Positions 49,613 through 61,974 of a DNA stretch of 64,000 nucleotides are shown piece after piece. Each line of letters starts with the position of its first letter. The stretch's first letter is position 1. The stretch is from Owenia fusiformis (Eukaryota > Annelida > Polychaeta > Sabellida > Oweniidae). Location: NCBI GenBank assembly GCA_903813345.2, contig CAIIXF020000005.1, forward strand, positions 31,191,375 through 31,255,374, in the 5' to 3' direction. The position numbers and the translations under genes are program-made. A model generated the notes under the pieces. The model searched no databases and was not told where the DNA came from. It saw only the letters and a program-made list of their open reading frames with translations.

Positions 49613-49986
49613 GTAAGTCACAAGTACAGTATACAATTATTACCATACTAGTAATATATTTCTTTAAATGGTTCACTGTGGAGCATCATATACAGGGTGA
49701 TCATAAAGTAAGATCAAAAGTGCTATAACTTTTGTAAATATTAATGAATCTGTCTCATTTTTTCACAGAATGTTGATCTACTAATGATACATGCACCAAA
49801 TAAATGTCAACATGTTACATTTAATATTCTGTGTTCTATGGTTACTATGGCAACCCAAGTTAAGGGTACCCGGATCAGTTAAAATAAGAAAGAAAATAAT
49901 ATGATGTTTTCTTTCTTAATGGGTTTATTGGGAATACCACCATATTTTGTTACATTCAATACATTCTTCTATCTTATTATTTCCTA

Positions 49987-50304
49987 GTTAAACTACACTC
50001 TGCCTAGTAGAGACCATATTGCAGTTTAGTAGCCCCGCACCCACAACGGGTACCAGTGACAGTTTGGGTAATAAATCACACATAAATAAACATACGCCAA
50101 ATGCGTTCTAATTAAATGTTCACATGTCATTGGTCAATTCCGGGCTCAACGATGACGTCAGAAGGAATGGCCATATATAGAAAGTCGGTCAAATTTGGCC
50201 GACGAACACTGATTGGCGCGGTGAGTTCACAGGTTTATTTTAGTTTGAAAGAGTGAAGACGAAGCTCTCTTTTAAGAAGTGAAGTCAAACGAATGCAAAG
50301 GGTA
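49987..50304 (+). mobile_element. TACCCT-family element with CRE and TATA-like motifs
   Basis: It starts GTTAAACTACACTCTGCCTAG and ends GTCAAACGAATGCAAAGGGTA. It carries a TGACGTCA palindrome (50153-50160) followed by CATATATAG. Relatives lie at 21076-22706 (split), 36720-37081 and 61671-61974 (reversed), 33310-33391, 53286-53367 and about 52179-52260 (short forms). Confidence 0.65.
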
Positions 50305-50330
50305 TCCAGTCTATGAATACATGTTTGAAT

Positions 50331-50408
50331 GCCAGTCGCAAGAAAAGACCAAAGTTTACTTCAGATCACTTCATCCTGCATTGGGATAATGTACCTTGCC
50401 AAGTCTAA
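50331..50408 (+). pseudogene. Mariner-type transposase fragment (second catalytic Asp region)
   Basis: The frame reads RKKRPKFTSDHFILHWDNVP. LHWDNxP is the conserved second-Asp motif of mariner/IS630 transposases (LHxDNAPxH). It is followed by CQV and broken by the insertion at 50410. Only about 26 codons survive, so this is a decayed internal remnant of the host element. Confidence 0.65.
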
Positions 50409-50409
50409 C

Positions 50410-50439
50410 CATGGGCTTTCAATTAGTTGAAAGCCCATG
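50410..50439. mobile_element. 30-bp perfect-palindrome insertion with GTCTAAC duplication
   Basis: CATGGGCTTTCAA and its complement TTGAAAGCCCATG are separated by four bases and flanked on both sides by GTCTAAC (50403-50409 and 50440-50446). It looks like two element ends joined back to back. CCATGGGCTTTCAA also occurs once near 47498. Confidence 0.7.
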
Positions 50440-50467
50440 GTCTAACTCAGAAGCAAATGGAAAGTTA

Positions 50468-50905
50468 AGGTGCCATGGAAGTTAACATGACAAAACAAAA
50501 AATGACAAAACCATGCTGGATTTTGAAAATTTTTTGAACCAAGATAACAGAGTTCTGTTTGGACCTCCAGTCAGTTTAACTAGTTCCACATATCATTTAC
50601 ATGACCGGGAACACAATGGAAATGGTCAGAATTCTGTCCATAAACATGATGAAATAACCTTTTCAGCCCTCTGAAAATGTGACTGAAAAATAGCTAAGAG
50701 TAGGTGCTCAGGAAAGGTCCCTGGACAGAATCTTTTGTCTTTTTCAGAAAATGTGCCCAATATATTGCTCTAAATGACACAATTTTAAAAAATTGATATC
50801 ATTCTTAGAAAAAGAAAAAAATGAAAAAAACTGAATTGAAAATCGATCTGTTTTCCTTTTTACTACAGCCATTATTGTTTCAGACAATTTTTTAAAATTT
50901 CAAAG
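50468..50905 (+). mobile_element. One arm of the TTAA/GGTGC element family
   Basis: TTAAGGTGCCATGGAAGTTAAC and the following boxes (GATAACAGAGTTCTG, CATGATGAAATAACCTTTT, AGAATCTTTTG, TGTGCCCAATAT) match the left arm of 60306-61064. The right arm is missing or diverged. Confidence 0.7.
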
Positions 50906-52178
50906 ACTTTGTGGATTAAACATTTTTAAAAATGTGTTGAACATAATGGCAAATATATAGAACACCTAGACTGAATATCTGAGAAAATGATGATATACAA
51001 GATTGAAGAATGCATTGAATGTAACAAAATATGTTTGTATTCCCATAGTATAAAACCATTAAGAAAGAAAACATCGCAATATTTTCTTTCTTTTTTGACT
51101 GCTTGGGGTACCCTTCACACAGGTTGCCATGGTTACCATAGAACGCAGAATATTTAATGTAACATTTAATATTGAAATTTATGTTGTGTATGTATAATTA
51201 ATAGATCAACATTCTGTGAGAAAATGAGCTAAATTCATTAATGTTTACAAAAGTTAGAGCCTTTTGATCTTACTTCATGATCACCCTGTATATTTGCCTA
51301 ATACCCTTGAACTATCCTGAGGTCCGAAGGCCATGACTACACTCTGAACTGATATCATGTCAATCATTCAGGCAATAAATCAAGCAAGTTACATCTAATT
51401 TTGAGAAATTAGGTTCAAATTTTCATATTTGGAGCCTGGAATGTTTTTCTGCGCCCCCCTCTTGATTTTCAGATCCGCTCCTGGTAGCTGTCATGGCCTT
51501 TAATTAAAGCCATGAAATAAGTGTAAGCCAAAGCATAAAATTCTTTGATTGCAATTCCGATTGGATAGCTAGATTTTGATTGACCAGTATTGATTTAGTA
51601 TTAGGCTGAGGATCAAAGAATTACTCTCATTCAAAGAGGGTAAACAGTAAAGAAGTGAAAACAGTACTGGAATTTTTTATCGTTGATATCCCATTAACAT
51701 TGGTTGATCTTATATTGGGTGTGTATTGAGTGTGGATTTGAAAGTAGCAAACGAAAAAACCAGTAATTCAATTACAAATATTGTAGGTGAGAGTGCAGCT
51801 GAAGGAGGAGAGAAGCATATTTGATTAGTTCTCTTTATCTGTGCTATTCAACTTATTCTCATGGAGTGTTATTAAGATGATGTCAAGAATAAGATGGTGT
51901 ACTAAATACATCTACTTTCTCAATAGGAGCATCTTATACTATTCACTCTTCTAGGCAGTACTTGTTCTCATCTTCAGCATATCATCGTGCCATTTAATTT
52001 TTAGTCTTAGCTTCCGATTTTATTTGGCATGATTCTAGTCTTGAAGTATTTATGAAGCATTTTGTATTTTGATTGATAAACCCAAATATAATGAATTACA
52101 ACTCTATTTTATCTAAGATTTCTTTAACAATGATTTCTTCTAATATTTCTAGATTATCAAAAGATTTAGACAAACTTA

Positions 52179-52337
52179 TACCCTGCTCACAGAGTCTAAT
52201 TGTACTACCTGAAGATGAAGTTCTCTTTCAAGAAATGTAGTCAAACGACTGCAAAGGGTAACAAACATGCTTAGGGGTCATAGCCACTACAATCTGTAAA
52301 TATGTTACATTGATTTAAAAGCAAAAAGCAAAAAAAG
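52179..52337. mobile_element. Short TACCCT-family insertion in copy B
   Basis: TACCCTGCTCACAGAGTCTA...ACTGCAAAGGGTA (52179-52260) plus about 75 bp is absent from copy A near 32380. It is a short internally deleted form of the family. Confidence 0.55.
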
Positions 52338-53114
52338 CTTATGTAATGATCAAATACCACAAAAGAATCCCTATCTAATTGTCGAATAATATTTCCAAAT
52401 ACATCTTTAAAAAAATCTGCAATTTTTTTTAAAATTATAGATTTAAATCTGTGTTCAACTTAGATGATGAGTTGGGGGTAGATGTAATATTCGGTGACTT
52501 GATAAATCAGTATTGGTCTCATGAAATCCTGTGCAAGGGGCTAAGGGAATAATGGTATGCATTTTATTCATCAAGTATGATGTTCATGTATTTTATATCA
52601 AAATCAATAAGTAAAACATGTGAGTATTGATTTCATTGCTTTTATTAGCAAGTTAACAAGAATGTTTTCTTGGGAACATGATCGTTATTTCATGTAAGTC
52701 CTGAAATAACCATAAAACAATATAATAAAAGCTTGAAGATGCTAAGATGATAGGCATTTTCTTTAGTTTGAACAATAGATTCCAATGTCTCATCTTTGAT
52801 TTGTTATGTCACCACCACAAGTTATGTATGTTATGTTCAATGCATTATTTTTTGGGGTCTTTATATTTGTATTGACAGTTGCAAATCTGCTTTTTAAAAT
52901 TGTGGCCAAATTTTTTTTCTATGCAAGCACAGAAATTTTTGCCCCCCCCCCCCCCTCTTGATTTTCAGACAGACCATGAAATCCCATTTGAAAGGTGTGT
53001 TCTTTTAAATGTACTGAAACTCAGACATAGCACACACCCTTAGCCTTTTCTATGATTTGTACATCACTCCCTGAATCACTTTTCGCAACAAGCAAAGTAT
53101 TTTTACATGAACCA

Positions 53115-53190
53115 GAGAATGAACCCTGGGCCACTACATGATTGGTGAACTGCTCTACCACTGAGCTATTCATTTTATTAGCTGTTGGCA
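53115..53190 (-). repeat. tRNA-derived SINE fragment, copy B
   Basis: The A box TAGCTCAGTGGTAGAGC (53168-53152) and the B box GGTTCATTCTC match 33070-33205. A short extra block (GTACTGAAACTCAGACATAG) is present beside it in this copy. Confidence 0.6.
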
Positions 53191-53285
53191 TTTAATTTAA
53201 GCCAATGATGGCACAGTTGGACATGTAAGTCAAATATAAAATTTTCACAAAACTCCCTCCTGCTGTATTACAAGATGATTGATAG

Positions 53286-53367
53286 TTACCCTTTGCATTC
53301 GTTTGACTTCACTTCTTAAAAGAGAGCTTCGTCTTCTGTAGTTTAACTAGACTCTGCACGCAGGGTA
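53286..53367. mobile_element. 82-bp MITE, copy B
   Basis: Identical arrangement to 33310-33391, with ATTGATAG on both sides. Confidence 0.75.
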
Positions 53368-53422
53368 ATTGATAGTCTGATACTGACATATATAAGAGTC
53401 AATAAAAGAATAAAAGAATATA

Positions 53423-54280
53423 CAGTAGAACCTGCTAAGTGGAACATCTCCGTAAGTGGAACACCTCGGAAGTGGAACGCTTTTTCAAAGTCCCGTTCTA
53501 AAAACCCATTGACTCAATGTTAATTGAACCTTTGTAAGTGGAACACCTCCAAACTTGAACAGTGAACACCCAATATTGAAAAATTAACCTGCTAAGTGGA
53601 ACAGTCAATTTTCCATAAATTTCAATAGTGATACTTATGTAAACAAAATTAACCTCCAACAGTGATACCTGGGTATGAAAACAGGTAATAACGTGATAAT
53701 TGGCAAATTAGGATTTAAATGGATTACCATATAGTCAATTGGATTAACCTCCTGTAGAGATCAACATGTGATGCTACCACTAATTAATTTGATAATTAGC
53801 AAATTAGAATTTCATAAGATTATCATTCAGCAAATTGGATTAAGAGATGGACATGTGATGCTCTTGCCTCTTACCTCTTGCTGTTTGTTTCATACTTAAT
53901 AAGTAAGCTTAAGAATGTCAGTTAAAAAACAAATGAATTATTAGCATTAGGAACAAGTCTTTAAAACTTAATTGCCAAATCTTAGTGTCTGAGACTGGCA
54001 GAATGAGGAGGATTGAGAATGTCAGAAAACATTTTTGGCAGAATGAGGAGGATTAAGAATGTCAGATACCTTTTTGAGTAAAACAAATAGATAATTGAGG
54101 CTATATAGCTGCCCTGCAATGATCGGAGAATCTTATTTTCAGTGATACATATCAACTCTATATTTAATCTTGTATGTTCGTTAAATCCCCGCGAACCCAA
54201 AACCTCCGTAAGTGGAACACCTCCTAAGTGGAACGCTTTTTGGCAGAACGGAGGGTGTTCCACTTACACAGGTTCTACTG
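53423..54280. mobile_element. pogo/Tigger-like non-autonomous element, 858 bp
   Basis: CAGTAGAACCTGCTAAGTGGAAC and GTTCCACTTACACAGGTTCTACTG are the inverted ends, with TA on both sides. Several AAGTGGAAC subterminal repeats cluster at each end (53436-53600, 54205-54265). Copy A lacks it (TCTGATGTATCAG near 33400). CAGTAGAACC-type ends with TA duplication fit the pogo branch. The open frame 53982-54263 (minus) covers the subterminal repeats and is not a transposase. Confidence 0.75.
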
Positions 54281-55539
54281 TATATGATGTATCAGTAATC
54301 TTGTTAACCTAGAATTGTGTGATTTGTTAACAGAATTATCTTCTGGAAGTTTCTAAGTGACAAACAGAATAATTGTGTATGTAGCAGTGTTGCTCAATTT
54401 GCCAAAGTTTGACAGGGTAAAACATCACATTTGAAACCTGGAAGGATATTATTCATCAAATATTGAGCAAAAATCACAAATACAACCAATCAACTTTTCA
54501 TCTTACCTAGAACTTCTCTTACTTAACAGGCATATGCCACATCCTTTAATTAAACCCAAACTCCAATCATATTCTAGGATTCTAAGATTAAAGATTCTTT
54601 AGATTTTCTACATTGCAGATTGATTTGATTCTTATAGTCATGTTAAGTTGCATGCAGAGCTCCTAAAAATACAGTATTTGGCTAAAGTGCAAATTAGTGC
54701 GTAGAGTTCCCTATAAGCTTCTTTAGCTTTTGATCTGGGGCTTGTCATTGAAATTTGTTTTATTCAACAAGAAGTTTGTTTCAGGCTGATTGCTACTGCT
54801 GTCCCCTTGCTTATTTCCATCTAATTCATGTCAACTAAATTGTATTTCACTTAGCAAGAATTTTGTCCTTGTGATATATGTCAGTACCACTTTTCTTCAT
54901 TGTAAAAGGTATTGCGAAAAATGAGTCACATTTAATGTATTAGATAATTTTTGTTCACTTGTAAATCAAAGTTCAAAGAATACAGGCAGCCAAATTCTAA
55001 TGAAGCGTGATGGATGCCATCCTTTTACATGAAGTCTTCATTATATTAATGTGCAATAACTTTACTGTGATTTTAGGAGGCATTACGAAATAAAAAATGG
55101 AGTTCTATTGTAAGGAATATATAATTTCATTTTTGTTACATCTTTATAATTCTATTATATACATAATGTACATGTTTTTTGTTTTTCATGTCCAGTGGCA
55201 TTTTACTTTTATTATCACAAATAAAATTTCAAATTTTTGTATCAAATTTTTAAAGATACAAGAGCAGACCCAAGTGTCAATATCTGATTAGCATGGTAGA
55301 ATTCTTAGGATACTGTGAATTACAGTGTTTTTATCCCCCCCAGAGTTAAGTTTACAAAAAATATGTGCCACACCCACTTGAGATTTTTATATATAGGGTT
55401 GCACTGACCCTTTTTTACATTTAGAAAGTGAGAAAGATCATTAAAAATGGATTATTTTGTCGAATTTTTGACAGAATTGTGAAAGTGAGTATTCCGCACT
55501 TAATTGTATCTCATATTATCCCATAGTTGAGGGAACACC

Positions 55540-55839
<300 letters not shown>

Positions 55840-56265
55840 GGTGATTACTCAAATACTGTTAGTCCAATTTTGATCACATTTTATACACATATACCCTATG
55901 GGGATAGAAGTTCTGCTTGAAAGCTGACTTTCAAAATGGCCACCCATTTAAAAATGGTGGTCATTTTAGTATATGTAGTATATGAATTGCAGCCATATTG
56001 AAAAATAGTGGCTATTACAATCTATTTTACGATTTTTGCTGTAACTTGAAAAGGAGTAGAGCGATTTTGTTGATATTTGATATGTGAATACTCATATGCA
56101 TGGCACACTGTTTTATGACACTTTGGCCAGAAGGCATGCATTTTCAAAATGGCCGTCATTTTAAGTGTGTTATTTTACGCTTTTCACTATCACTCAACCA
56201 TAACGCAAAAAGTAATGAAGCCATTTTTCTTTATTCTTTACGTTTGACACATGAATACTCATACT

Positions 56266-57057
56266 GCTATTTCAATAACGCCGTCCAAGTATTGCAAAAA
56301 CGTAATGAAAAATCCATGGACCCGGAAATAAAAAGTGATTGCGTTTTGTGGACGCAGTGCAAGCCATACTCATACAATCAACTTTGGATGAATGATTTGA
56401 TAAAGATCTTACCTTCAGTCTCTTTATTTCGTCAGAATCCAATAAATAATTGAAGAAAATTCTATTTCTAAAAGAAATAAAATTTTCTTTCGAAATTTCC
56501 TTCCCGGAAGTTGATTTCTGATCGAAATAGTACGAGGCATGTGATAGGACAAAAATTTATACAATACTCGATTTCCGAGCAGTAATCAGTATGAGTCCTA
56601 CGATTGGCCGGTAGCTTAAGACCTGATTCAAACCATTTTCAATTGGTCAAGTGTGATCACGTGATCATTATTTGAGACTGCATATGCGCAAGAAACTGAA
56701 CTAAAAAGTTGAACCTCGCGCAGATTGCCCCTAAACTAAACATGCTAAAGCAAAATCAATAGCAAATTGTTTCGAAATTCGCAAGGAAAAGGTGTTTTAA
56801 ATGGGAGAATATAAGTTATGATGGTATCTGTATCATTCAATGACATACTAGACTTGCAAGAACGCTGATTCAGACCGATAAATAGCAAAAGCAGTGGTAC
56901 AAAATTTCATCAATTTATTTCATCCAGTGTAAAAACGTGACTTTTGAATTCCCGGGAACATTTTTTCAAGGGACGCAGTTTTTTGAAGGGAGACGCATTT
57001 TTTGAAAATCATTACGTCCAAGGGACGCAATTTTGGACAAGCCTACTGAAAACACTG
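56266..57057. mobile_element. 792-bp insertion with TCATACT duplication
   Basis: TCATACT flanks both sides (56259-56265 and 57058-57064). Copy A has the single site (near 34950). The left end TATTTCAATAACGCCGTCCAAG is an imperfect inverse of the right end. AACGCCGTCC is shared with the left end of 42364-43456, suggesting a common family. The open frame 56100-56453 crosses the junction, so it is not a native gene. Confidence 0.7.
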
Positions 57058-58134
57058 TCATACTAAGCATGGTAAACTGTCTTATGAGAAATTGTCTAGT
57101 GGGCCATTTTGAAAAATGCACACCTTTTACATGTACTTGTGTGCGATTTTGTTGAAATTTTATATGTGCCTACTTAGAAGCAAATTACACTTTCTTATTA
57201 TGACTATTTGGCTACTGAGCGACCATTTTGAAAATGGTGGCCATTTTTACGTGTGTTTTTTGCTGTAACTAGCTGAAAATGTAGTTGTCGGATTTTGTAA
57301 AAATGGCAGCCATGGCTGTTTGATGGGATTTGCTATGCTTTGGCTTTGCTGTTATAAAGTTCATCTTGAACCTAATTTATTTTTGATAATCATTGTGTTT
57401 GTAGCGCCTACTCAAATGTCATTCATGTTTGCCTATTTCCATCCATTTTTTGTCAGTTTATACACACTAGTGACATCCCTTAGATTTAATGCCAGTTAAG
57501 CTGAGATAAGTGTTATCATTGTCTCTGAGTTACTCAACGGTAAAATGGAATTAACTCTCGAATTACAGTCTGACAAATGGCAGCGAGATTTGACTCATAT
57601 TGACAACATTCTGATATACTTAGAACAGACATCTTGATTTACAAGGTTTCAGTTGTTACAATATCAATCTTCAGTCTGTGTTATAACACCTTGGAAATAG
57701 AAGATGTAGGAGTCGGGGCAATCTGCACGAGATTCAGTTTTTACTTGGTTCGGTTTTCTGCACATGAGCGAAAATGAAAGTACATGTACTTCATTTTCAT
57801 GATTCAGATTGCTTTTCTGCAATTTGTTCAGTTCAAAGTATACCTAATGTCCACAAATTTGAAGCCAATTGATATTCTGTCATTGCACTTCTTTTGGATG
57901 CATGCTTTATGTTTTTACACATTACAAAATTATTCTCGCAACATGTGCTTTGTGTGTAGGGACTGTTGAAATAATGAACATAAGTGACATCTATCTAAAA
58001 ATACATGTTGTTATTAAGTTATTGATTGCGCATGTGTTTTAATAATTTGAACCAATCAAATTGCTGGATTTAAAGTGCATGTGCAAAAACTGAACCAAAA
58101 ATAGAACCTCGTGCAGATTGCTTCTAGTGAGATA

Positions 58135-60187
58135 CCATGTTGAAATGGACCATGGCCATACCATGGTATACCATGGTATGACCATGGTATACCATGGTAT
58201 ATGGCCATGAAATACCATGGTAATACCATGGCCGATCATGAACGTTAAATGGCACCATTGCATTTCATTGTTAACAGTGCGTTTTTAACATGGAGTTTTC
58301 CATTGAATAAAATACTGCCGTTTCGCAGTATTTCATGGTCAGAAACGATCAAATGCAATGATATCATGGTCAAGTTCTCGGCCATGATATCATTGCATTT
58401 GATGGTCTCTTGACCATGATATCATTGCATTTGATGGTTTCTGACCATGAAATACTGTGAAACGGCAGTATTTTTTCAATGGGAAACTCCATGTTAAAAA
58501 AACGCTCCTGACCATGAAATGCAATGGTGCCATTTAACGATCATGATATACCATGGTATACCATGGTCAATTAACATGTAATTTTGTATCTAAAAAATAC
58601 CACCGTTTCACAGTATTTCATGGTCAAATACCATCAAATGCAGCGATATCATGGTCTAGACATTTAACCATGATATGCAATGGAGCCATTTAATTATCAC
58701 GATCTACTATGGTATACTGTGGGAACTATACTTAAAATTTTGCATTTAAAAATACTGCTATTTTGCAGTTTTTCATGGTTGCAAACCATCAAATGCAATG
58801 AAGTACAGTCAAGATGTTTAATCGAAGACTGGAGGTTTGACTTACAAAATATTTAGTTGATCTCCTATTTAACCGACAACAGTCAAATAAAAGTAAAGCA
58901 TATTTGTTTAACAAAAAAAAATTGTTTCTAGGGTTATTAACTTAATTATTCATAATAGAAATCAATTCATTAAATAAAGGAACAAAAGTATATAAAGTTG
59001 TGATTTTGATGAATATCAGAATCACTAATTATAATAATTTGGTTATCTAATCAACATTTATTAATAAAGATATTTCATGTAAAAAATATTTTTTGAACAT
59101 GGCCTTTCATTGTATTTCACTGCATTGCAAGAGAGATCATTGCATTTCATTGCATATCATGATCAATCATTGTATTTCATTGCATTTCATGGTTAAACGT
59201 GGTATTTCATTGCATTTCATGATCCATTTCAACTCTGACCAATTTTAGACTTGAGACTCTTGTAGAGTTCTTTTTAGCAATGAAATACGATGGTATAACC
59301 ATGGTATTTGATGGTCAGGTTTGACAATGAAATGCTATGAAATACAATCAACCACGAAATGCAATGATATGCCATGATAAATGATAGTTATGATTATGGC
59401 AATGAAATACCATGGTGTGACCATAGTATTTGATGGTCAGGTTTGACAATAAAATGCCATGAAATACCACCAACCATGAAATGCAATGATAAAACCATGA
59501 TAAATGAGAGTTATAATTTTGGCAATGAAATGACATGGTATGACCATGGTAATTGATTGTCACACGGTACAATGAAATGCCATGAAATGTCATTAACCAT
59601 GATATACAATGGTAATACCATGGTAAATGATGGTCAGGTACATAACAATAAAATATCATAGGATGACCATGACATTTGATTGTCAAATTGTACAATGAAA
59701 TACCATCAACCATGATATACAATGGTAATACCATGGTAAATGATGGTCAGGAACATGGCAATGAAATACCATGGTATGACCATGGTATTTGATTGTCACA
59801 TCTTATAATGAAATGCCATCAACCATGATATACCATGGTCTATTATGGTCAGGAACATGGCATTGAAATACCATGGTATTTGATTGTCACATCTTACAAT
59901 AAAATGCCATGAAATGCAATCAACCATGATATACCATGGTAATACCATGGTAAATGATGGTCAGGAACATGGCAATGAAATACCATGGTATTTGATGGCA
60001 AACTTTTGACATGAAATACCATGAAACATGGTATAACATGATATACCATGGTATACCATGGTCAAAAATTGACCAAAAAAACATCATTGCCACCATGGTC
60101 AGAGTTGATGGTAATTTCATTGCTGATCATGATAGACCATGGTAAACCATGGTATACCATGGTATCATGGTTTAAGTTTAAACATGG
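58135..60187. mobile_element. 2 kb insertion made of CCATGGTA palindromes
   Basis: The ends CCATGTT and AACATGG are inverted, with TA on each side, and copy A has the empty site (GTGATATAGAAC near 35997). The body is dominated by CCATGGTATACCATGG-type palindromes and CATTTGATGGT / ACCATCAAATG boxes. The first 450 bp form a long imperfect inverted repeat (about 58245-58340 against 58430-58530). Tandem-like units of about 120-200 bp follow (59270-60190). The open frames (59348-59734 minus and others) are repeat translations. Confidence 0.8.
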
Positions 60188-60305
60188 TATAGAACAGATA
60201 AGTCTTGTGATTCCAGATGAGGGGGTTACCATTGCCAGTATACATGTGTAAGCATTGGATGGTGATGGTAACTGCTAAAATTGAAATATTTGATAACAGA
60301 TTTAA

Positions 60306-61064
60306 GGTGCTATGGAAGTTAACAGGAAATGACAAAACAAAACAGGAAGTGAAAAAAAATTTGCATTTTTAGACATTTTTTGAACAAAGATAACAGAGTT
60401 CTGGTTTGACCTCCAGTCAATTTAACTATTTCCACATATCATTTACATGACCAGGATCACAATGTGCATGGTCAGAATAACCCTAAACATGATGAAATAA
60501 CCTTTTTAGCCCTTTGAAAGTGTGACTGAAAAAAAGCTAAAAGTAGGAGCTAGGGAAGGTCACTGAACAGAATCTTTTGAATTTTTCAAAAAATGTGCCC
60601 AATATAATGCTCTAACTGATACAATCTTTGAAATTTTAGAAAATTGTCTTAAACAAAAATGGCGGTCATAAAAAGGAAAATAGATCGCTTTTCAAATCAG
60701 TTTTTTCATTTTTTTTCTTTTTCTATGAATGATATCAAATTTTCAAAGATTGTATCATTTAGAGCAATATATTGGGCACATTTTCTGAAAATTTCAAAAG
60801 ATTCTGTTCAGTGACCTTTCCTACCTCCTACTTTTAGCTATTTTTCAGTCACATTTTCAGAGGGCTGAAAAGGTTATTTTATCATGTTTAGGGTCATTCT
60901 GACCATGAACATTGTGATCCTGGACCTGTAAATGGTATTTGAAACTAGTTGAATTGACCGGAGGTCAAAACAGAACTCTGTTATCTTTGTTCAAAAAATG
61001 TCTAAAAATGCAAAAAAATTTGTCACTTCCTGTTTTGTCATTTCCTGTTAACTTCCATAGCACC
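60306..61064. mobile_element. 759-bp TTAA-site full-length palindrome
   Basis: GGTGCTATGGAAGTTAACAG and CTGTTAACTTCCATAGCACC are the ends, flanked by TTAA (60302-60305 and 61065-61068). Copy A has the empty site (CAGATTTAAAGAGG near 36108). The two halves pair along almost their whole length, meeting near 60690. TTAA targets are used by piggyBac and Kolobok elements. No transposase frame is present. Confidence 0.85.
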
Positions 61065-61670
61065 TTAAATAGAATTTAAAGAAAATATCGCATGATTCTC
61101 TTTCTAGTGTTACTCTTGCAAGATTTATCCAGGTAGTTATTGTGTAAATTTCAAGTCAGTCTAACATTAGCAGGGGCTTTGTTTCAGTTACTGGACTTTG
61201 TTCTAATAAACATTTTAATAACATCAAATCAAACCTATAGACTTTTATCATACTAATGAAAATTACCAATTACATATTTTTTTCTTTAATTTTTTTCTAA
61301 GAGACACGATTTGAAACTGAACTTGTAATTTTTCAAAGTATATAAAAGATTTTTACAATCAAGTCGTACAGCTGTACTATTAATCAATCAATCAACGTCA
61401 TCAATCAATTTTCTGTGCAAATACAAAATATTTTGCACTTTAATAAAGTATATCACATTAGGGTAATTTTTAAATGGACTTTTGAGAATATGTATCATAA
61501 AGATATACTTTAATTCTCACATATAGGCCTGATTAGAGGACATATATTCTTATATCCTGACAAATTGATGAATAAGTGCATCTTAACAAGGCCATTCCCA
61601 TTAGGCCTTTAGAGCTATTACATAATGGCTCAACTAATCAACTAATGTACTGGCAGGATGAAGTTTTATG

Positions 61671-61974
61671 TTACCCTTTCCATTCATTCGACTTCACATC
61701 TTAAAAGAGTGCTTCATCTTCACTTATTCAGTTTACAATAAATCTCTGAACTTACCGAGTCAATCAGATTTTATTGTCGAAATATTGACGTTTTTTTTAT
61801 ATAATGTTTTTTTGCTGATTGGTTGAAAAAGGGCAGTGCGGATGTTTGAAATGATTTATGATGCATGCCATCACAGGCACCAGTCATAAGGGTGGGTTGA
61901 GGCTGCTAAACTGTAATATAGTCTAAACTAGGAAGTGGGTAGTTTATAATTAGACTCAATCTGGACACAGGGTA
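61671..61974 (-). mobile_element. TACCCT-ended element, copy B
   Basis: Counterpart of 36720-37081. The right end GGACACAGGGTAA is better preserved here than in copy A. Confidence 0.65.

Larger units (their letters stand above)
49693..51288. mobile_element. 1.6 kb mariner-type foldback with nested insertions
   Basis: CAGGGTGATCATAAAGTAAG and CTTACTTCATGATCACCCTG are inverted, with flanking TA. The arms are about 300 bp (to about 49985 and from about 51000). The middle holds a TACCCT-family element (49987-50304), a transposase fragment (50331-50408), a 30-bp palindrome insertion (50410-50439) and one arm of the TTAA element family (50468-50905). Confidence 0.8.

Noticed and set aside
56100-56453. 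117-codon frame
   Set aside because: It crosses the left junction of the insertion at 56266, so it joins unrelated sequences.
59348-59734. 128-codon minus-strand frame
   Set aside because: Composed only of CCATGG/CATTTGATGG repeat units. Its residue pattern follows the repeat period.
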